Source: Propionicimonas paludicola (GTDB lineage: Bacteria; Actinomycetota; Actinomycetes; Propionibacteriales; Propionibacteriaceae). Taken from it: a DNA stretch of 64,000 nt. The DNA is taken from the NCBI RefSeq assembly GCF_002563675.1, contig NZ_PDJC01000001.1, forward strand, positions 186,001 through 250,000. The letters are read 5' to 3'. A program made the position numbers and the translations under genes. Shown piece by piece: positions 20,023 through 28,233 of this stretch; positions within the stretch are counted from its first letter, which is position 1, and each line of letters begins with the position of its first letter. The notes under the pieces were generated by a model that was not told the origin of the DNA, made no database searches, and saw nothing but the letters and a program-made list of their open reading frames with translations.

Positions 20023-21382
20023 ACCGGGTGTAGCCGGGCCGGCTGTCGAGGCCGACCTGCCCGCCCTGGGCGCCGACCACGGCGGCCACGATGGCCAGGC
20101 CCAGGCCGGTGGATGAACCGCCGGTCTGCCGTGCCCGACTGACATCGGCCCTGGTGAACCGTTCGAAGACCGAGTCCTGGATCTCGGGCGGGACGCCCGG
20201 GCCGTCGTCGGTCACGGCAACCACCGCCCAGCCGTCCGCCGTGCTCAGGGACGCTTCGACGTGGGTTCCGGGCGGGGTGTGGGTGCGCGCATTGGCCAGC
20301 AGGTTGGCGATCACCTGATGGGTGCGATGGGGATCGACATTGGCCAGCACCTCATCGGTGGGCAGGTTCAGTGACCAGTGATGCTCCCGGTCGGCGGCCC
20401 GGGCGTCGTCGACGGCATTGAGCACCATCTCGGTCAGATCGGTCGGACGCACGTCCAGGGTGGGCTCGGCGTCCAGTCGGGCCAGCAACAGCAGATCCTC
20501 GACCAGGGCCGACATCCGCTCGGACTCCGCCTCGATCCGGGACAGCGCGTGGCTGGCATCGGGTGGAAGGGACTCACTCGATCGCCTGGTCAGCTCCGCG
20601 TAGCCGCGGATCGAGGCCAGCGGGTTGCGCAGCTCATGTGAGGCGTCCGCTACGAAACGACGCACCTTGGTCTCGCTGCGATGCCGGGCTGCCAGCGCGT
20701 TCTCGACGTTGTCGAGCATCAGGTTCAGAGCAAGTCCGACTTGGCCTACCTCGGTCTCGGGGTCGGCATCGGCAGCGGCTACCCGGACCGGCACCGCACC
20801 TTCGCCGCGGGCCAGTGGCAATGCGGAGACCTGGTTGGCGGTGGCCGCCAGTCGGTTCAGCGGACGCAGGCTGGTGGCCACGATCTGCCGGGTGCCCAAG
20901 TAGGCCAGCAGGATCGCGCCCAGGGTGAGCAGGCCGGTCATCAGCAGCTGGGTGTACAGCGGGTTGGTCACGTCCCGGTAGGGCAGGGCCACCACCGTCC
21001 GTCCCCGATCGAAGTCGCGGACCAGGACCCGGTAGTGGCCGAGTCCGGGGATATCGACGTTCGCCGGCGCCGCACCAAGCTCCAGCTGGAGCAGCCCGGT
21101 GGCGATGGCGGCGGTGCGGGTGTCCGGCGCGGTGATCCGGACGGGGAAGCCAGTGATCGCATCGATCCGGATCAGTCCGGAGCCGGCGGGGTCGTCGGTG
21201 TTGCTCGGAGAGCTCGCCCCCACTCGCCCGGGACGTGCAGCCGCAGTCTCCAGCCGCTCGTCCAACTGCTGTTGGAGGATCTGGAAGTTGGCCAGTGAGA
21301 TGAAGACGGCCAGCACCACGGTGACCAGCGCCACCAGCGCGGTGGTCCGCCGGACCAGTCTCCGGCTCAGGCTGCCTCTCAC
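19997..21382 (-). CDS. Two-component sensor histidine kinase
   Basis: 461 residues from a GTG that overlaps the response-regulator stop (GTGA). N-terminal membrane helix (TTALVALVTVVLAVFISL), an extracytoplasmic sensor region of ~130 residues, a second helix (LLTLGAILLAYLGT), HAMP-like linker, HisKA domain with the phospho-accepting His in FVADASHELRNPLASIRGY, and an HATPase_c domain (ANLLANARTHTPPG, DDGPGVPPEI, GLGLAIV). Typical of the OmpR/PhoR-type kinases. Its cognate regulator is immediately upstream. The signal is unknown. Confidence 0.93.
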   Translation of the reverse strand: MRGSLSRRLVRRTTALVALVTVVLAVFISLANFQILQQQLDERLETAAARPGRVGASSPSNTDDPAGSGLIRIDAITGFPVRITAPDTRTAAIATGLLQLELGAAPANVDIPGLGHYRVLVRDFDRGRTVVALPYRDVTNPLYTQLLMTGLLTLGAILLAYLGTRQIVATSLRPLNRLAATANQVSALPLARGEGAVPVRVAAADADPETEVGQVGLALNLMLDNVENALAARHRSETKVRRFVADASHELRNPLASIRGYAELTRRSSESLPPDASHALSRIEAESERMSALVEDLLLLARLDAEPTLDVRPTDLTEMVLNAVDDARAADREHHWSLNLPTDEVLANVDPHRTHQVIANLLANARTHTPPGTHVEASLSTADGWAVVAVTDDGPGVPPEIQDSVFERFTRADVSRARQTGGSSTGLGLAIVAAVVGAQGGQVGLDSRPGYTRFTVRLPLA

Positions 21383-22119
21383 TCGATCGCCGGTTTCAGG
21401 ACGTAGCCGGCGCCTCGCATTGTGTGGATCATCGGAGACCGACCGGCGTCGATCTTCTTGCGCAGGTAGGAGATGTACAGCTCGACCACGTTCGCCTGGC
21501 CGCCGAAGTCGTAGTTCCAGACCCGGTCCAGGATCTGCGCCTTGCTCAGCACCCGGCGCGGGTTGCGCATCAGGTAGCGGAGCAGCTCGAACTCGGTGGC
21601 GGTGAGATTGATGATCTCCCCGCCGCGGGAGACCTCGTGGCTGTCCTCGTCGAGGATCAGGTCGCCGACCACCAGCTGCGACTCGTTGCGCGCGGTGGCC
21701 GCTCCCGAGCGGCGCAGCAGCCCGCGCAGCCGGGCGACCAGCTCTTCCAGGCTGAACGGCTTGGTCACGTAGTCGTCGCCGCCGGCGGTGAGGCCGCCGA
21801 TCCGGTCGTCCAGAGCGTCCCTGGCGGTGAGGAAGATCACTGGGACGTCCGGCTGCTCGGCTCGCACCCGGCGCATGACCTCCAGGCCGTCGAAGTCGGG
21901 CAGCATCATGTCCAGCACGATGGCGTCCGGACGGATCTCCCGGGCGGCCTTCACTGCGGCCAAACCGGACGCGGCGGTGGACACCTCCCAGCCCTCGTAG
22001 CGCAGCGCCATGCTGAGCAACTCGGTGAGGCTGGTCTCGTCGTCGACGGTGAGGATCCGGATCGCGCTTCCGTCCGGCCGGGTCAGGGCTTCCTGACCGC
22101 TGCGTGCAGTAATGGCCAT
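21379..22119 (-). CDS. OmpR/PhoB-family response regulator
   Basis: 246 residues from ATG at 22119, with GGAGAG about 8 nt upstream. The receiver domain has DDE near residue 27, the phosphorylated Asp in IVLDMMLPDFDG, Thr in FLTARD and Lys in YVTKPF. The winged-helix output domain has TATEFELLRYLMRNPRRVLSKAQ-type and VVELYISYLRKKID motifs that bind direct repeats. The kinase gene follows with a 4-bp overlap, making a two-gene operon. It is divergent from the sortase gene, which may be a target. Confidence 0.94.
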   Translation of the reverse strand: MAITARSGQEALTRPDGSAIRILTVDDETSLTELLSMALRYEGWEVSTAASGLAAVKAAREIRPDAIVLDMMLPDFDGLEVMRRVRAEQPDVPVIFLTARDALDDRIGGLTAGGDDYVTKPFSLEELVARLRGLLRRSGAATARNESQLVVGDLILDEDSHEVSRGGEIINLTATEFELLRYLMRNPRRVLSKAQILDRVWNYDFGGQANVVELYISYLRKKIDAGRSPMIHTMRGAGYVLKPAIE

Positions 22120-22209
22120 ACTGTGAGTCTCTCCGGGTTGGGTGAGCGCCCGCTGGCAACTTCCTGTGTAAAGCCTATGTCTGGGCAGTCTCGGCAGGGC
22201 CGCCGCACA

Positions 22210-22232
22210 GAAAAGGGAACTGTTCTCTTTTC
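22210..22232. repeat. Palindromic element, diverged member of the GGGGACGGTTCC family
   Basis: GAAAAGGGAAC-T-GTTCTCTTTTC, 11-bp arms with one mismatch, in the 184-bp gap between the divergent response-regulator and sortase genes. It matches about 20 of 25 bases of the element at 30996. It could be an operator rather than a repeat. Confidence 0.45.
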
Positions 22233-22273
22233 GGTGGGGACGCCGCTTCCGCGTCGGCCCGCAACCTGGCAGG

Positions 22274-22279
22274 TAGCAT
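22274..22279 (+). promoter_or_regulatory. -10 box candidate for the sortase gene
   Basis: TAGCAT, fitting TANNNT, 24 nt before the start codon, with a GAGGGGG ribosome-binding site between (22291-22297). No clear -35. Confidence 0.35.
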
Positions 22280-22303
22280 CGGAGCGCACGGAGGGGGCCG
22301 AAG

Positions 22304-22975
22304 ATGCGAGTCGTTCGCGGCGCGGTGGGACTACTCGGAGAGTTGCTGGTCACTCTCGGAGTGCTGCTGCTGCTGTTCGTGGGCTGGCAGCTGTGGTGGA
22401 CCGATGTGGTCTCCGACGCCGACGCCGCCCAGGTGGTGTCCACCATCGAGCAGGAGTTGAACACTCCGGACTCCAGTTTCGTCCAGCCCGGCAAGGCCAA
22501 GCTCGGCGATGCCTACGCCATCGTCCGGATTCCCCGGTTCGGGGCCACCTATGCCCGTCCGCTCTACCAGGGGACGACCCGAGCGGTGCTGCAGCGCGGT
22601 GTCGGCCACTACCTGGAGACGGCGATGCCCGGTGAGATCGGCAACTTCGCCATGGCCGGCCACCGGACCACCTACGGCAAGCCGTTCAACCGGATCGCCG
22701 AGCTTCGCGATGGCGATGTGGTGCTGATCGAGACCAAGGACAGCTACTTCGTCTATCGAGTGACCGGGCATCAGATCGTCCCGCCCACCCAGGTGTCGGT
22801 GCTGCTGCCGGTGCCCGATCAGCCCGGGGCCGAGCCGACCGCGGCGACCCTGACCATGACCAGCTGCCATCCCGAGTTCTCGGCGCGGGAGCGGTTCATC
22901 GTCCACGCCGAGCTGGACGCCACCTATCCGCGCGCCGGTGGCGTGCCGCCCGAGGTTTTGGAGGTGAAGGGCTGA
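22304..22975 (+). CDS. Class E sortase
   Basis: 223 residues. An N-terminal membrane anchor (LLGELLVTLGVLLLLFVGW) precedes the sortase beta-barrel. The catalytic His is in FAMAGHRTTYG, the Cys in LTMTSCHPEFSARER, and the Arg follows in that stretch. This order and spacing are those of class E sortases, which in actinobacteria anchor LAXTG-type proteins or assemble pili. No substrate with a sorting signal is encoded in this window. A GAGGGGG site lies 6 nt before the ATG. The stop overlaps the next start by one base (TGATG). Confidence 0.93.
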   Translation: MRVVRGAVGLLGELLVTLGVLLLLFVGWQLWWTDVVSDADAAQVVSTIEQELNTPDSSFVQPGKAKLGDAYAIVRIPRFGATYARPLYQGTTRAVLQRGVGHYLETAMPGEIGNFAMAGHRTTYGKPFNRIAELRDGDVVLIETKDSYFVYRVTGHQIVPPTQVSVLLPVPDQPGAEPTAATLTMTSCHPEFSARERFIVHAELDATYPRAGGVPPEVLEVKG

Positions 22976-23139
22976 TGTACCCCTTGTTGTGGCGGATCCT
23001 GCCCGGACCGAAGCTGGTCAAGGTGCTCGAACTGATCGTGCTGGCCGCGATCGTGGTCGCCGTGCTGTTCACCTGGGTCTTCCCGGCCATCGCGCCGCTG
23101 ATGCCGTTCAACGCCAACACCGTCGGCCAGGACGGCTGA
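22975..23139 (+). CDS. 54-residue membrane peptide conserved next to actinobacterial sortase genes
   Basis: ATG at 22975 shares a base with the sortase stop. The product starts MYPLLWRILPGP, has one long membrane helix (LELIVLAAIVVAVLFTWVFP) and ends MPFNANTVGQDG. The pattern of WR-LPGP, a single helix, then FPAIAPLMPFN is the one I recall for small proteins downstream of class E sortases in streptomycetes and relatives. Function is not known; the gene order suggests an accessory of the sortase. It is short enough to be missed by automatic calling. Confidence 0.8.
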   Translation: MYPLLWRILPGPKLVKVLELIVLAAIVVAVLFTWVFPAIAPLMPFNANTVGQDG

Positions 23140-23148
23140 GCAGCCGAC

Positions 23149-24045
23149 ATGCCCAGGCTGGCGGTAGCGATCACGACCTTCCGGCGCCCGGAGCTGCTCG
23201 GCCGGTTGGTGCCCGCCGTGCTCACCCACCTGGACCAGGTGGGCGGCGAGCTGATCGTCGTCGACAACGACCCGCAGGCCAGTGGCCGGACGGCCGCGCT
23301 GAGCTCTGGTGATCCGCGGGTTCACTACGTGGTCGAGCCGAGCCCGGGGATCGTGGCGGCCCGGAACCGTGCGCTGGACGAGGCCGCCGAGTTCGACCTT
23401 CTGGCGTTCATCGACGACGACGAGCTGCCCCGGGACGGGTGGCTGGCCCACCTGGTCGAGACCCTGGATCGCACCGGCGCCACCGCGGTGAGCGGCCAGG
23501 TCTGCTCGCTGCCCGACGGCGAAGTGCCGGCCTGGGTGGCGGCCAGCGGGGTGCTGGCCCCCCGGCATCCCGAGCTGCGCACCGGGGACGTGATGGCACG
23601 CGCGGCCAGCGGCAGCCTGCTGCTGGACCTGGCCCGAGTGCGTGAGTGGGGGCTGCGCTTCGACGAGCGATTCGGACGCACCGGCGGCGAGGACTCCTAC
23701 TTCACCGGCCAGCTCACCCAGCGCGGCGGACGGATCGTCTGGTGTGCCGAGGCGATCGCCGACGAGCTCGTCCCGGCCGCTCGGCTGACTCGCGAGTATC
23801 AGCTACGGCTGGCTGCGGTGCGGGCCAACAGCACCGTCCGGGTGCGGGTGGCGCTGGCCGACGGCTGGCTGCAGCGGACGAAGCTGCGCGGCTACTGGGG
23901 GCTGATCGGACTGCGTGAGTGGCTGGCCGGGCTGCGTCCGGCCGGTGATCTGGCAACCCGGGCTCGCAGCGAGCTGCGCCGGGCGGCTGGCATCGGCGTG
24001 CTGCGCGGGGTGTTCGGCCGTTCCTGGGGCCACTACGGTGACTGA
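23149..24045 (+). CDS. GT2-family glycosyltransferase
   Basis: 298 residues with a GT-A fold: VAITTFRRPELLGRLV at the N-terminus, VVDNDPQASG, and the metal-binding acidic run FIDDDELPRDGWL near residue 87. The region GSLLLDLARVREWGLRFDERFGRTGGED carries the ED acid-base pair typical of the family. No membrane helices. It lies 9 bp after the small sortase-associated gene and probably shares its transcript. Acceptor unknown; separate from the main polysaccharide cluster by 5 kb. Confidence 0.87.
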   Translation: MPRLAVAITTFRRPELLGRLVPAVLTHLDQVGGELIVVDNDPQASGRTAALSSGDPRVHYVVEPSPGIVAARNRALDEAAEFDLLAFIDDDELPRDGWLAHLVETLDRTGATAVSGQVCSLPDGEVPAWVAASGVLAPRHPELRTGDVMARAASGSLLLDLARVREWGLRFDERFGRTGGEDSYFTGQLTQRGGRIVWCAEAIADELVPAARLTREYQLRLAAVRANSTVRVRVALADGWLQRTKLRGYWGLIGLREWLAGLRPAGDLATRARSELRRAAGIGVLRGVFGRSWGHYGD

Positions 24046-24047
24046 CC

Positions 24048-24329
24048 TCAGTTGGCGCTGAAGCCGATCCGCCCGGGGATGGGCTCGGGCCAGGTCAGGT
24101 CGTAGTCGTCGACCCAGCCCGGACGTCCGGTGGTGGGCGGTTGCTCGATGGTGAAGCGGAGCAGCCGGCGAACCGCGTCCGGCTCACCCTGGGCGATGAT
24201 CTCGACGCTGCCATCGGGCAGGTTGCGCACCTTTCCGGCCAGGCCGAGGGCTCGGGCGGTGTTCTGCGCCCACCAACGGAAGCCGACGCCCTGGACCCGC
24301 CCGGTCACCACGATCCGGACCGCAAGCAT
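24048..24329 (-). CDS. Acylphosphatase
   Basis: 93 residues, the usual size. The signature VTGRVQGVGFRWWAQNTARALGL is split here as VTGRVQGVGFRWW plus downstream GKVRNLPDGSVEI, giving the catalytic Arg and Asn pair of acylphosphatases. It hydrolyses acyl phosphates such as 1,3-bisphosphoglycerate in the cytosol. The start at ATG 24329 is set by this N-terminus. Convergent with the GT2 gene (2-bp gap) and divergent from the phosphoribosyltransferase gene. Confidence 0.93.
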   Translation of the reverse strand: MLAVRIVVTGRVQGVGFRWWAQNTARALGLAGKVRNLPDGSVEIIAQGEPDAVRRLLRFTIEQPPTTGRPGWVDDYDLTWPEPIPGRIGFSAN

Positions 24330-24402
24330 GGGGTCATCTTGACCGTCCGCGGCCGTCTCGTCCACCGCGCGGGGGAGGGGGTCGATAGTGCAGGATGTGC
24401 GC

Positions 24403-24894
24403 ATGAGTGAATCGGTCCGGGAAGTTCTCACCTGGCAGGCCTTCGGTGTGGCCGCCCGTGAGTTGGCACAGCAGGTCGTCGATTCGGGCTTCCAGCCCGA
24501 TCTGATCCTGTCGATCACCCGCGGCGGAATGCTTCCGGCCGGCACCATCAGCTACGCCATGGGCATCAAGAATCTGCACATCATCAACGTCGAGTTCTAC
24601 ACCGGGGTCGACTCCCGGCTGCCGCTGCCGGTGCTGCTGCCGCCGGTACCGGCCGCGGTGGATCTGTCCGGCCAGAAGGTGCTGATCATCGACGACGTGG
24701 CCGACACCGGCGAGACCTTGAAGATGGTCCGCGACTTCTGCGCCACCCACGTGGCCGAGACCCGGACCGCGGTCCTCTACGAGAAGTCCCAGTCGGTCGT
24801 GAAGTGCGACTACGTCTGGAAGCGGACCGACGAGTGGATCTCGTTCCCGTGGTCGGCCGAGCCGCCACTGGTGGGGGTTTCCACCGACAACTGA
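24403..24894 (+). CDS. Phosphoribosyltransferase family protein
   Basis: 163 residues from ATG; GTG at 24388 with a GGGAGGGGG site is a possible alternative start. The PRPP-binding loop VLIIDDVADTGETL (about residues 91-104) and the upstream ITRGGMLPAG mark a type I phosphoribosyltransferase, close to the xanthine/guanine (Gpt) type. Purine salvage is the likely role, but the base specificity is not visible. It is monocistronic as far as the sequence shows. Confidence 0.85.
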   Translation: MSESVREVLTWQAFGVAARELAQQVVDSGFQPDLILSITRGGMLPAGTISYAMGIKNLHIINVEFYTGVDSRLPLPVLLPPVPAAVDLSGQKVLIIDDVADTGETLKMVRDFCATHVAETRTAVLYEKSQSVVKCDYVWKRTDEWISFPWSAEPPLVGVSTDN

Positions 24895-25002
24895 GTCGGT
24901 GGCAGCGGTTTCCGCACTCCCACCTACGTAGGACTGGGCAAATCGTAACCTGTTCGACAAACTGCGGCGCTACGTTGGAGGCCTCTTGTCGAGGGGGCTG
25001 TT

Positions 25003-26397
25003 ATGGACCAGACGGTTTTCGAGCGGAACCGTCCTGCGGCTGGCGTGGTCATCGAATCGTTGCGGGGCTCACGCCCGGCGGTGTTCTGGCTGGACGGGCT
25101 GACCCGCCCTGAGCGCCCCAGCCTGGTCGGCCCGCACCGCGCCGATCTGGTGGTGGTGGGCGGCGGTTACACCGGGCTGTGGACTGCGGTCCGGGCCAAG
25201 GAGCGTGACCCCGAGCGCCGGGTGATCGTCCTTGAGGCCCACGAGTTCGGCTGGGCCGCCTCGGGCCGCAACGGCGGCTTCTGCGCGGCCAGTATCACCC
25301 ACGGCGAAGAGAACGGACGGCGCCGCTGGCCCGACGAGTACGAGACATTGGCCCGGCTCGGAGACCAGAACCTGGACGAGCTCGAGGCCACCGTTCAGCG
25401 CTACGGGATGGCCGTGGAGTTCGAGCGCACCGGCGAGCTGTCGGTGGCCGTGGAGCCGCACCAGATCGAGTGGCTGGAGCCGGACGTCCCCGGCTTCCTG
25501 GACACCGCGGCCATCCGGGCCGAGGTGAACTCACCGACCTACCTGGCCGGCCGCTGGGACCGATCCGGCACCGCCATGGTGAACCCGGCCCGGCTCGTCC
25601 TCGAGTTGGCCCGCGTGGCCGCCGAACTGGGCGTGGAGCTCTACGAACACTCCGCGGTGACCGGCATCGACCGCGGCCCGCAGCTGCGGGTGCGCACCGA
25701 ACGCGGCTGGGTGCGCGCGTCTCGGGTGGCGCTGGCCACCAATGTCTTCCCCTCGCTGCTGCGCCGCAACCGGCTGATGACCGTCCCGGTCTACGACTAC
25801 GCGCTGGTCACCGAGCCGCTGAGCGATACCCAGTGGGCCGAGATCGGCTGGCAGCATCGGCAGGGCCTGGCCGACCTGGCCAACCAGTTCCACTACTACC
25901 GGGTGACTGCGGACGGCCGGATCCTGTTCGGCGGCTACGACGCCATCCGGCATCGCGCGGTGAGCCCGGTGCACGAGGAGCGTCCGGCCACTTACCAGCG
26001 GCTGGCCGAGCACTTCTTCACCACCTTCCCGCAGTTGGAGGGGCTTCGGTTCAGCCATCGCTGGGCCGGCGCGATCGACACGTCCACTCAGTTCTGCGCC
26101 TTCTACGGACTGGCTGCGGCCGGACGGATCGGCTACGCGGCCGGCTTCACCGGGCTCGGCGTCGGGGCCAGCCGGTTTGCCGCGGACGTGGTCCTCGACC
26201 TGCTCAGCGGCGAGAAGACCGAGCGCACCGAGTTGGAGATGGTGCGGCGGCGTCCGCTGCCGTTCCCGCCGGACCCGATCGCCGCGGCCGGGGTGGCCGC
26301 CACCAAGTGGTCGCTGGACCGCGCCGATCACCACCAGGGCCGGCGCAACCTGCTGCTGAAGACCCTGGATGCCGTCGGTCTGGGGTTCGACTCATGA
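25003..26397 (+). CDS. FAD-dependent amine oxidoreductase (DadA/PuuB-like)
   Basis: 464 residues. The dinucleotide-binding motif VVGGGYTGLWTAV (GGGYTG at 53-58) and the following E of VIVLEAHEFGWAASGRNGGF define the DAO family, and the SGRNGG stretch is typical of gamma-glutamylputrescine oxidase-like members. The C-terminus has YAAGFTGLGVGASRFAADV for FAD contact. First gene of a five-gene operon with cupin, MmsA-type, aminotransferase and semialdehyde dehydrogenase genes, which together suggest oxidation of a polyamine or other amine to an aldehyde. GAGGGGG lies upstream of the ATG. The next start overlaps its stop (ATGA). Confidence 0.88.
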   Translation: MDQTVFERNRPAAGVVIESLRGSRPAVFWLDGLTRPERPSLVGPHRADLVVVGGGYTGLWTAVRAKERDPERRVIVLEAHEFGWAASGRNGGFCAASITHGEENGRRRWPDEYETLARLGDQNLDELEATVQRYGMAVEFERTGELSVAVEPHQIEWLEPDVPGFLDTAAIRAEVNSPTYLAGRWDRSGTAMVNPARLVLELARVAAELGVELYEHSAVTGIDRGPQLRVRTERGWVRASRVALATNVFPSLLRRNRLMTVPVYDYALVTEPLSDTQWAEIGWQHRQGLADLANQFHYYRVTADGRILFGGYDAIRHRAVSPVHEERPATYQRLAEHFFTTFPQLEGLRFSHRWAGAIDTSTQFCAFYGLAAAGRIGYAAGFTGLGVGASRFAADVVLDLLSGEKTERTELEMVRRRPLPFPPDPIAAAGVAATKWSLDRADHHQGRRNLLLKTLDAVGLGFDS

Positions 26398-26744
26398 ACC
26401 CCGCCCTGCTGGCCGACGCGCTGTCGGTCGAGATCGCCCACGAGCCGTTCGACCCCGAGCACCTGGTCGCCGGCGAGCCCACCTCCGGCTGGCTGCCGCT
26501 GGCCGAGATCGACGGGGTCGAAGTGGGTATCTGGGAGATGACCCCCGGCACGATCACCGACACCGAGGGCGACGAGGTGCTCTGCGTCCTGGCCGGACGT
26601 GCGCTGGTGGAGTTCCTGGACCCGCCCGCAGCCCCGATCGACCTCCGGCCGGGGAGCCTGGTTCGGCTGCAGGCCGGCTGGCGCACCCGCTGGACGGTCA
26701 CTCAGACAATCCGCAAGATCGCTGCTACCCGAGAGGAAGCCTGA
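26394..26744 (+). CDS. Cupin-domain protein (EutQ/DUF861-like)
   Basis: 116 residues from ATG in the ATGA overlap with the oxidase gene. A small beta-barrel of the cupin_3 type, with VEVGIWEMTPGTITDTEGDE, VLAGRALVEFLD and LVRLQAGWRTRWTV. Members are often found beside amine oxidases and aldehyde dehydrogenases; their role is unclear, perhaps metabolite sensing or enzyme support. The stop shares one base with the next start (TGATG). Confidence 0.8.
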   Translation: MNPALLADALSVEIAHEPFDPEHLVAGEPTSGWLPLAEIDGVEVGIWEMTPGTITDTEGDEVLCVLAGRALVEFLDPPAAPIDLRPGSLVRLQAGWRTRWTVTQTIRKIAATREEA

Positions 26745-28225
26745 TGGAAATCCCACATCTGATCGCTGGACGCGAGGTCACCGGAGACCTGCGCAGCGGT
26801 CCGATCTTCAACCCGGCCACCGGTGAGCAGATCGCCACCGTGGGCTTCGCCGATGCCGCCCGGGTGCAGGAGGCGATCGCTGCGGCGTCCGCTGCGCTGC
26901 CCGGCTGGCGGGCCACCGGGCTGATCAAGCGCGCCGACGTCTTCTTCCGGCTGCGCCAGTTGCTGGTGGAACGCTCCGACGAGCTGGCCGCGATCATCAC
27001 CCGTGAGCACGGCAAGGTGTTCTCCGATGCGCTCGGCGAGATCAGCCGCGGCATCGAGAACGTCGAGTTCGCCGCCGGCCTGGTCCACCTGCTCAAGGGC
27101 GACTACTCCGAGCAGGTCTCCCGTGGCGTGGACGTCCACTCGATCAAGCAGCCGGTCGGCGTGGTGGCCTGCATCACCCCGTTCAACTTCCCGATCATGG
27201 TCCCGCTGTGGATGACCGCCTCGGCGATCGCCTGCGGCAACACCGTGGTGCTCAAGCCCAGCGAGAAGGACCCGTCCGCGTCGGTGTTCCTGGCCCGGCT
27301 GTTCGCCGAGGCCGGACTTCCGGCAGGCGTGCTGAACGTCGTCCATGGCGATGCCGAAGCCGTGAACACGTTGCTGGACGCCCCGCAGGTGCGGGCGGTC
27401 AGCTTCGTGGGCTCCACCCCGATCGCCAAGGCCATCTATGCCCGCGGCACGGCCAACGGCAAGCGGGTGCAGGCCCTCGGTGGGGCCAAGAACCACATGA
27501 TCGTGATGCCGGACGCCGACCTGGACGCTGCGGCCGACGCGGCAGTTTCGGCCGCCTACGGTGCCGCCGGTGAGCGCTGCATGGCGATCTCGGTGCTGGT
27601 CCCGGTGGGTGAGGCCGTGGCCGAGGCGCTGCTGCCCAAGATCGCCGAGCGGATGGCCAAGCTGACCATCGGCGACGGCACTGACCCGGCCACCGAAATG
27701 GGCCCGCTGATCACGGCGGCCCATCGAGACAAGGTGGCCGGCTACGTCACCGGCGCTGCTGCCGAGGGTGCCGAGGTCCTCGTGGACGGCACCGCGACCA
27801 GCTTCGAGGCCGGCTACTTCATCGGGACCAGCCTGATCGACAAGGTCAAGCCCGGGATGCGGATCTACGACGAGGAGATCTTCGGCCCGGTTCTGTCGGT
27901 GGTCCGGGTGCACAGCTACGACGAGGCCGTGGCCCTGGTCAACGCCAACCCGTACGCCAACGGCACCGCGATCTTCACCCGCGACGGTGGCACGGCCAAG
28001 GCCTTCGAGTACGACATCGAGGTGGGCATGGTCGGGGTGAACGTGCCGATCCCGGTGCCGGTCGGGGCGTTCTCCTTCGGCGGCTGGAGGGACTCGCTGT
28101 TCGGCGACTCCCACATCTACGGCCCCGAGTCGATCCACTTCTACACGCGCAGCAAGGTGATCACCTCCCGCTGGCCCGATCCGAGCGAGTCCCAGGTGAA
28201 CCTGGGCTTCCCCTCCAACCACTGA
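26744..28225 (+). CDS. mmsA: Methylmalonate-/malonate-semialdehyde dehydrogenase (CoA-acylating)
   Basis: 493 residues. The catalytic Cys is residue 279 in AAGERCMAIS, the sequence that separates MmsA/IolA from other aldehyde dehydrogenases. Other family marks: CITPFNFPIMVPLWM, ALGGAKNHMIVMPDAD and GVNVPIPVPVGAFSFGGW. It converts malonate semialdehyde to acetyl-CoA or methylmalonate semialdehyde to propionyl-CoA with NAD. Next to an omega-type aminotransferase this fits beta-alanine or 3-aminoisobutyrate breakdown. It starts inside the stop of the cupin gene, and the aminotransferase starts 8 bp after it. Confidence 0.94.
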   Translation: MEIPHLIAGREVTGDLRSGPIFNPATGEQIATVGFADAARVQEAIAAASAALPGWRATGLIKRADVFFRLRQLLVERSDELAAIITREHGKVFSDALGEISRGIENVEFAAGLVHLLKGDYSEQVSRGVDVHSIKQPVGVVACITPFNFPIMVPLWMTASAIACGNTVVLKPSEKDPSASVFLARLFAEAGLPAGVLNVVHGDAEAVNTLLDAPQVRAVSFVGSTPIAKAIYARGTANGKRVQALGGAKNHMIVMPDADLDAAADAAVSAAYGAAGERCMAISVLVPVGEAVAEALLPKIAERMAKLTIGDGTDPATEMGPLITAAHRDKVAGYVTGAAAEGAEVLVDGTATSFEAGYFIGTSLIDKVKPGMRIYDEEIFGPVLSVVRVHSYDEAVALVNANPYANGTAIFTRDGGTAKAFEYDIEVGMVGVNVPIPVPVGAFSFGGWRDSLFGDSHIYGPESIHFYTRSKVITSRWPDPSESQVNLGFPSNH

Positions 28226-28233
28226 GGATTGTC

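Noticed and set aside
21383-22159. Extension of the sensor-kinase frame through the response-regulator gene.
   Set aside because: It overlaps a complete response regulator in another frame and has no domain; the GTG at 21382 overlapping the regulator stop is a typical coupled start.
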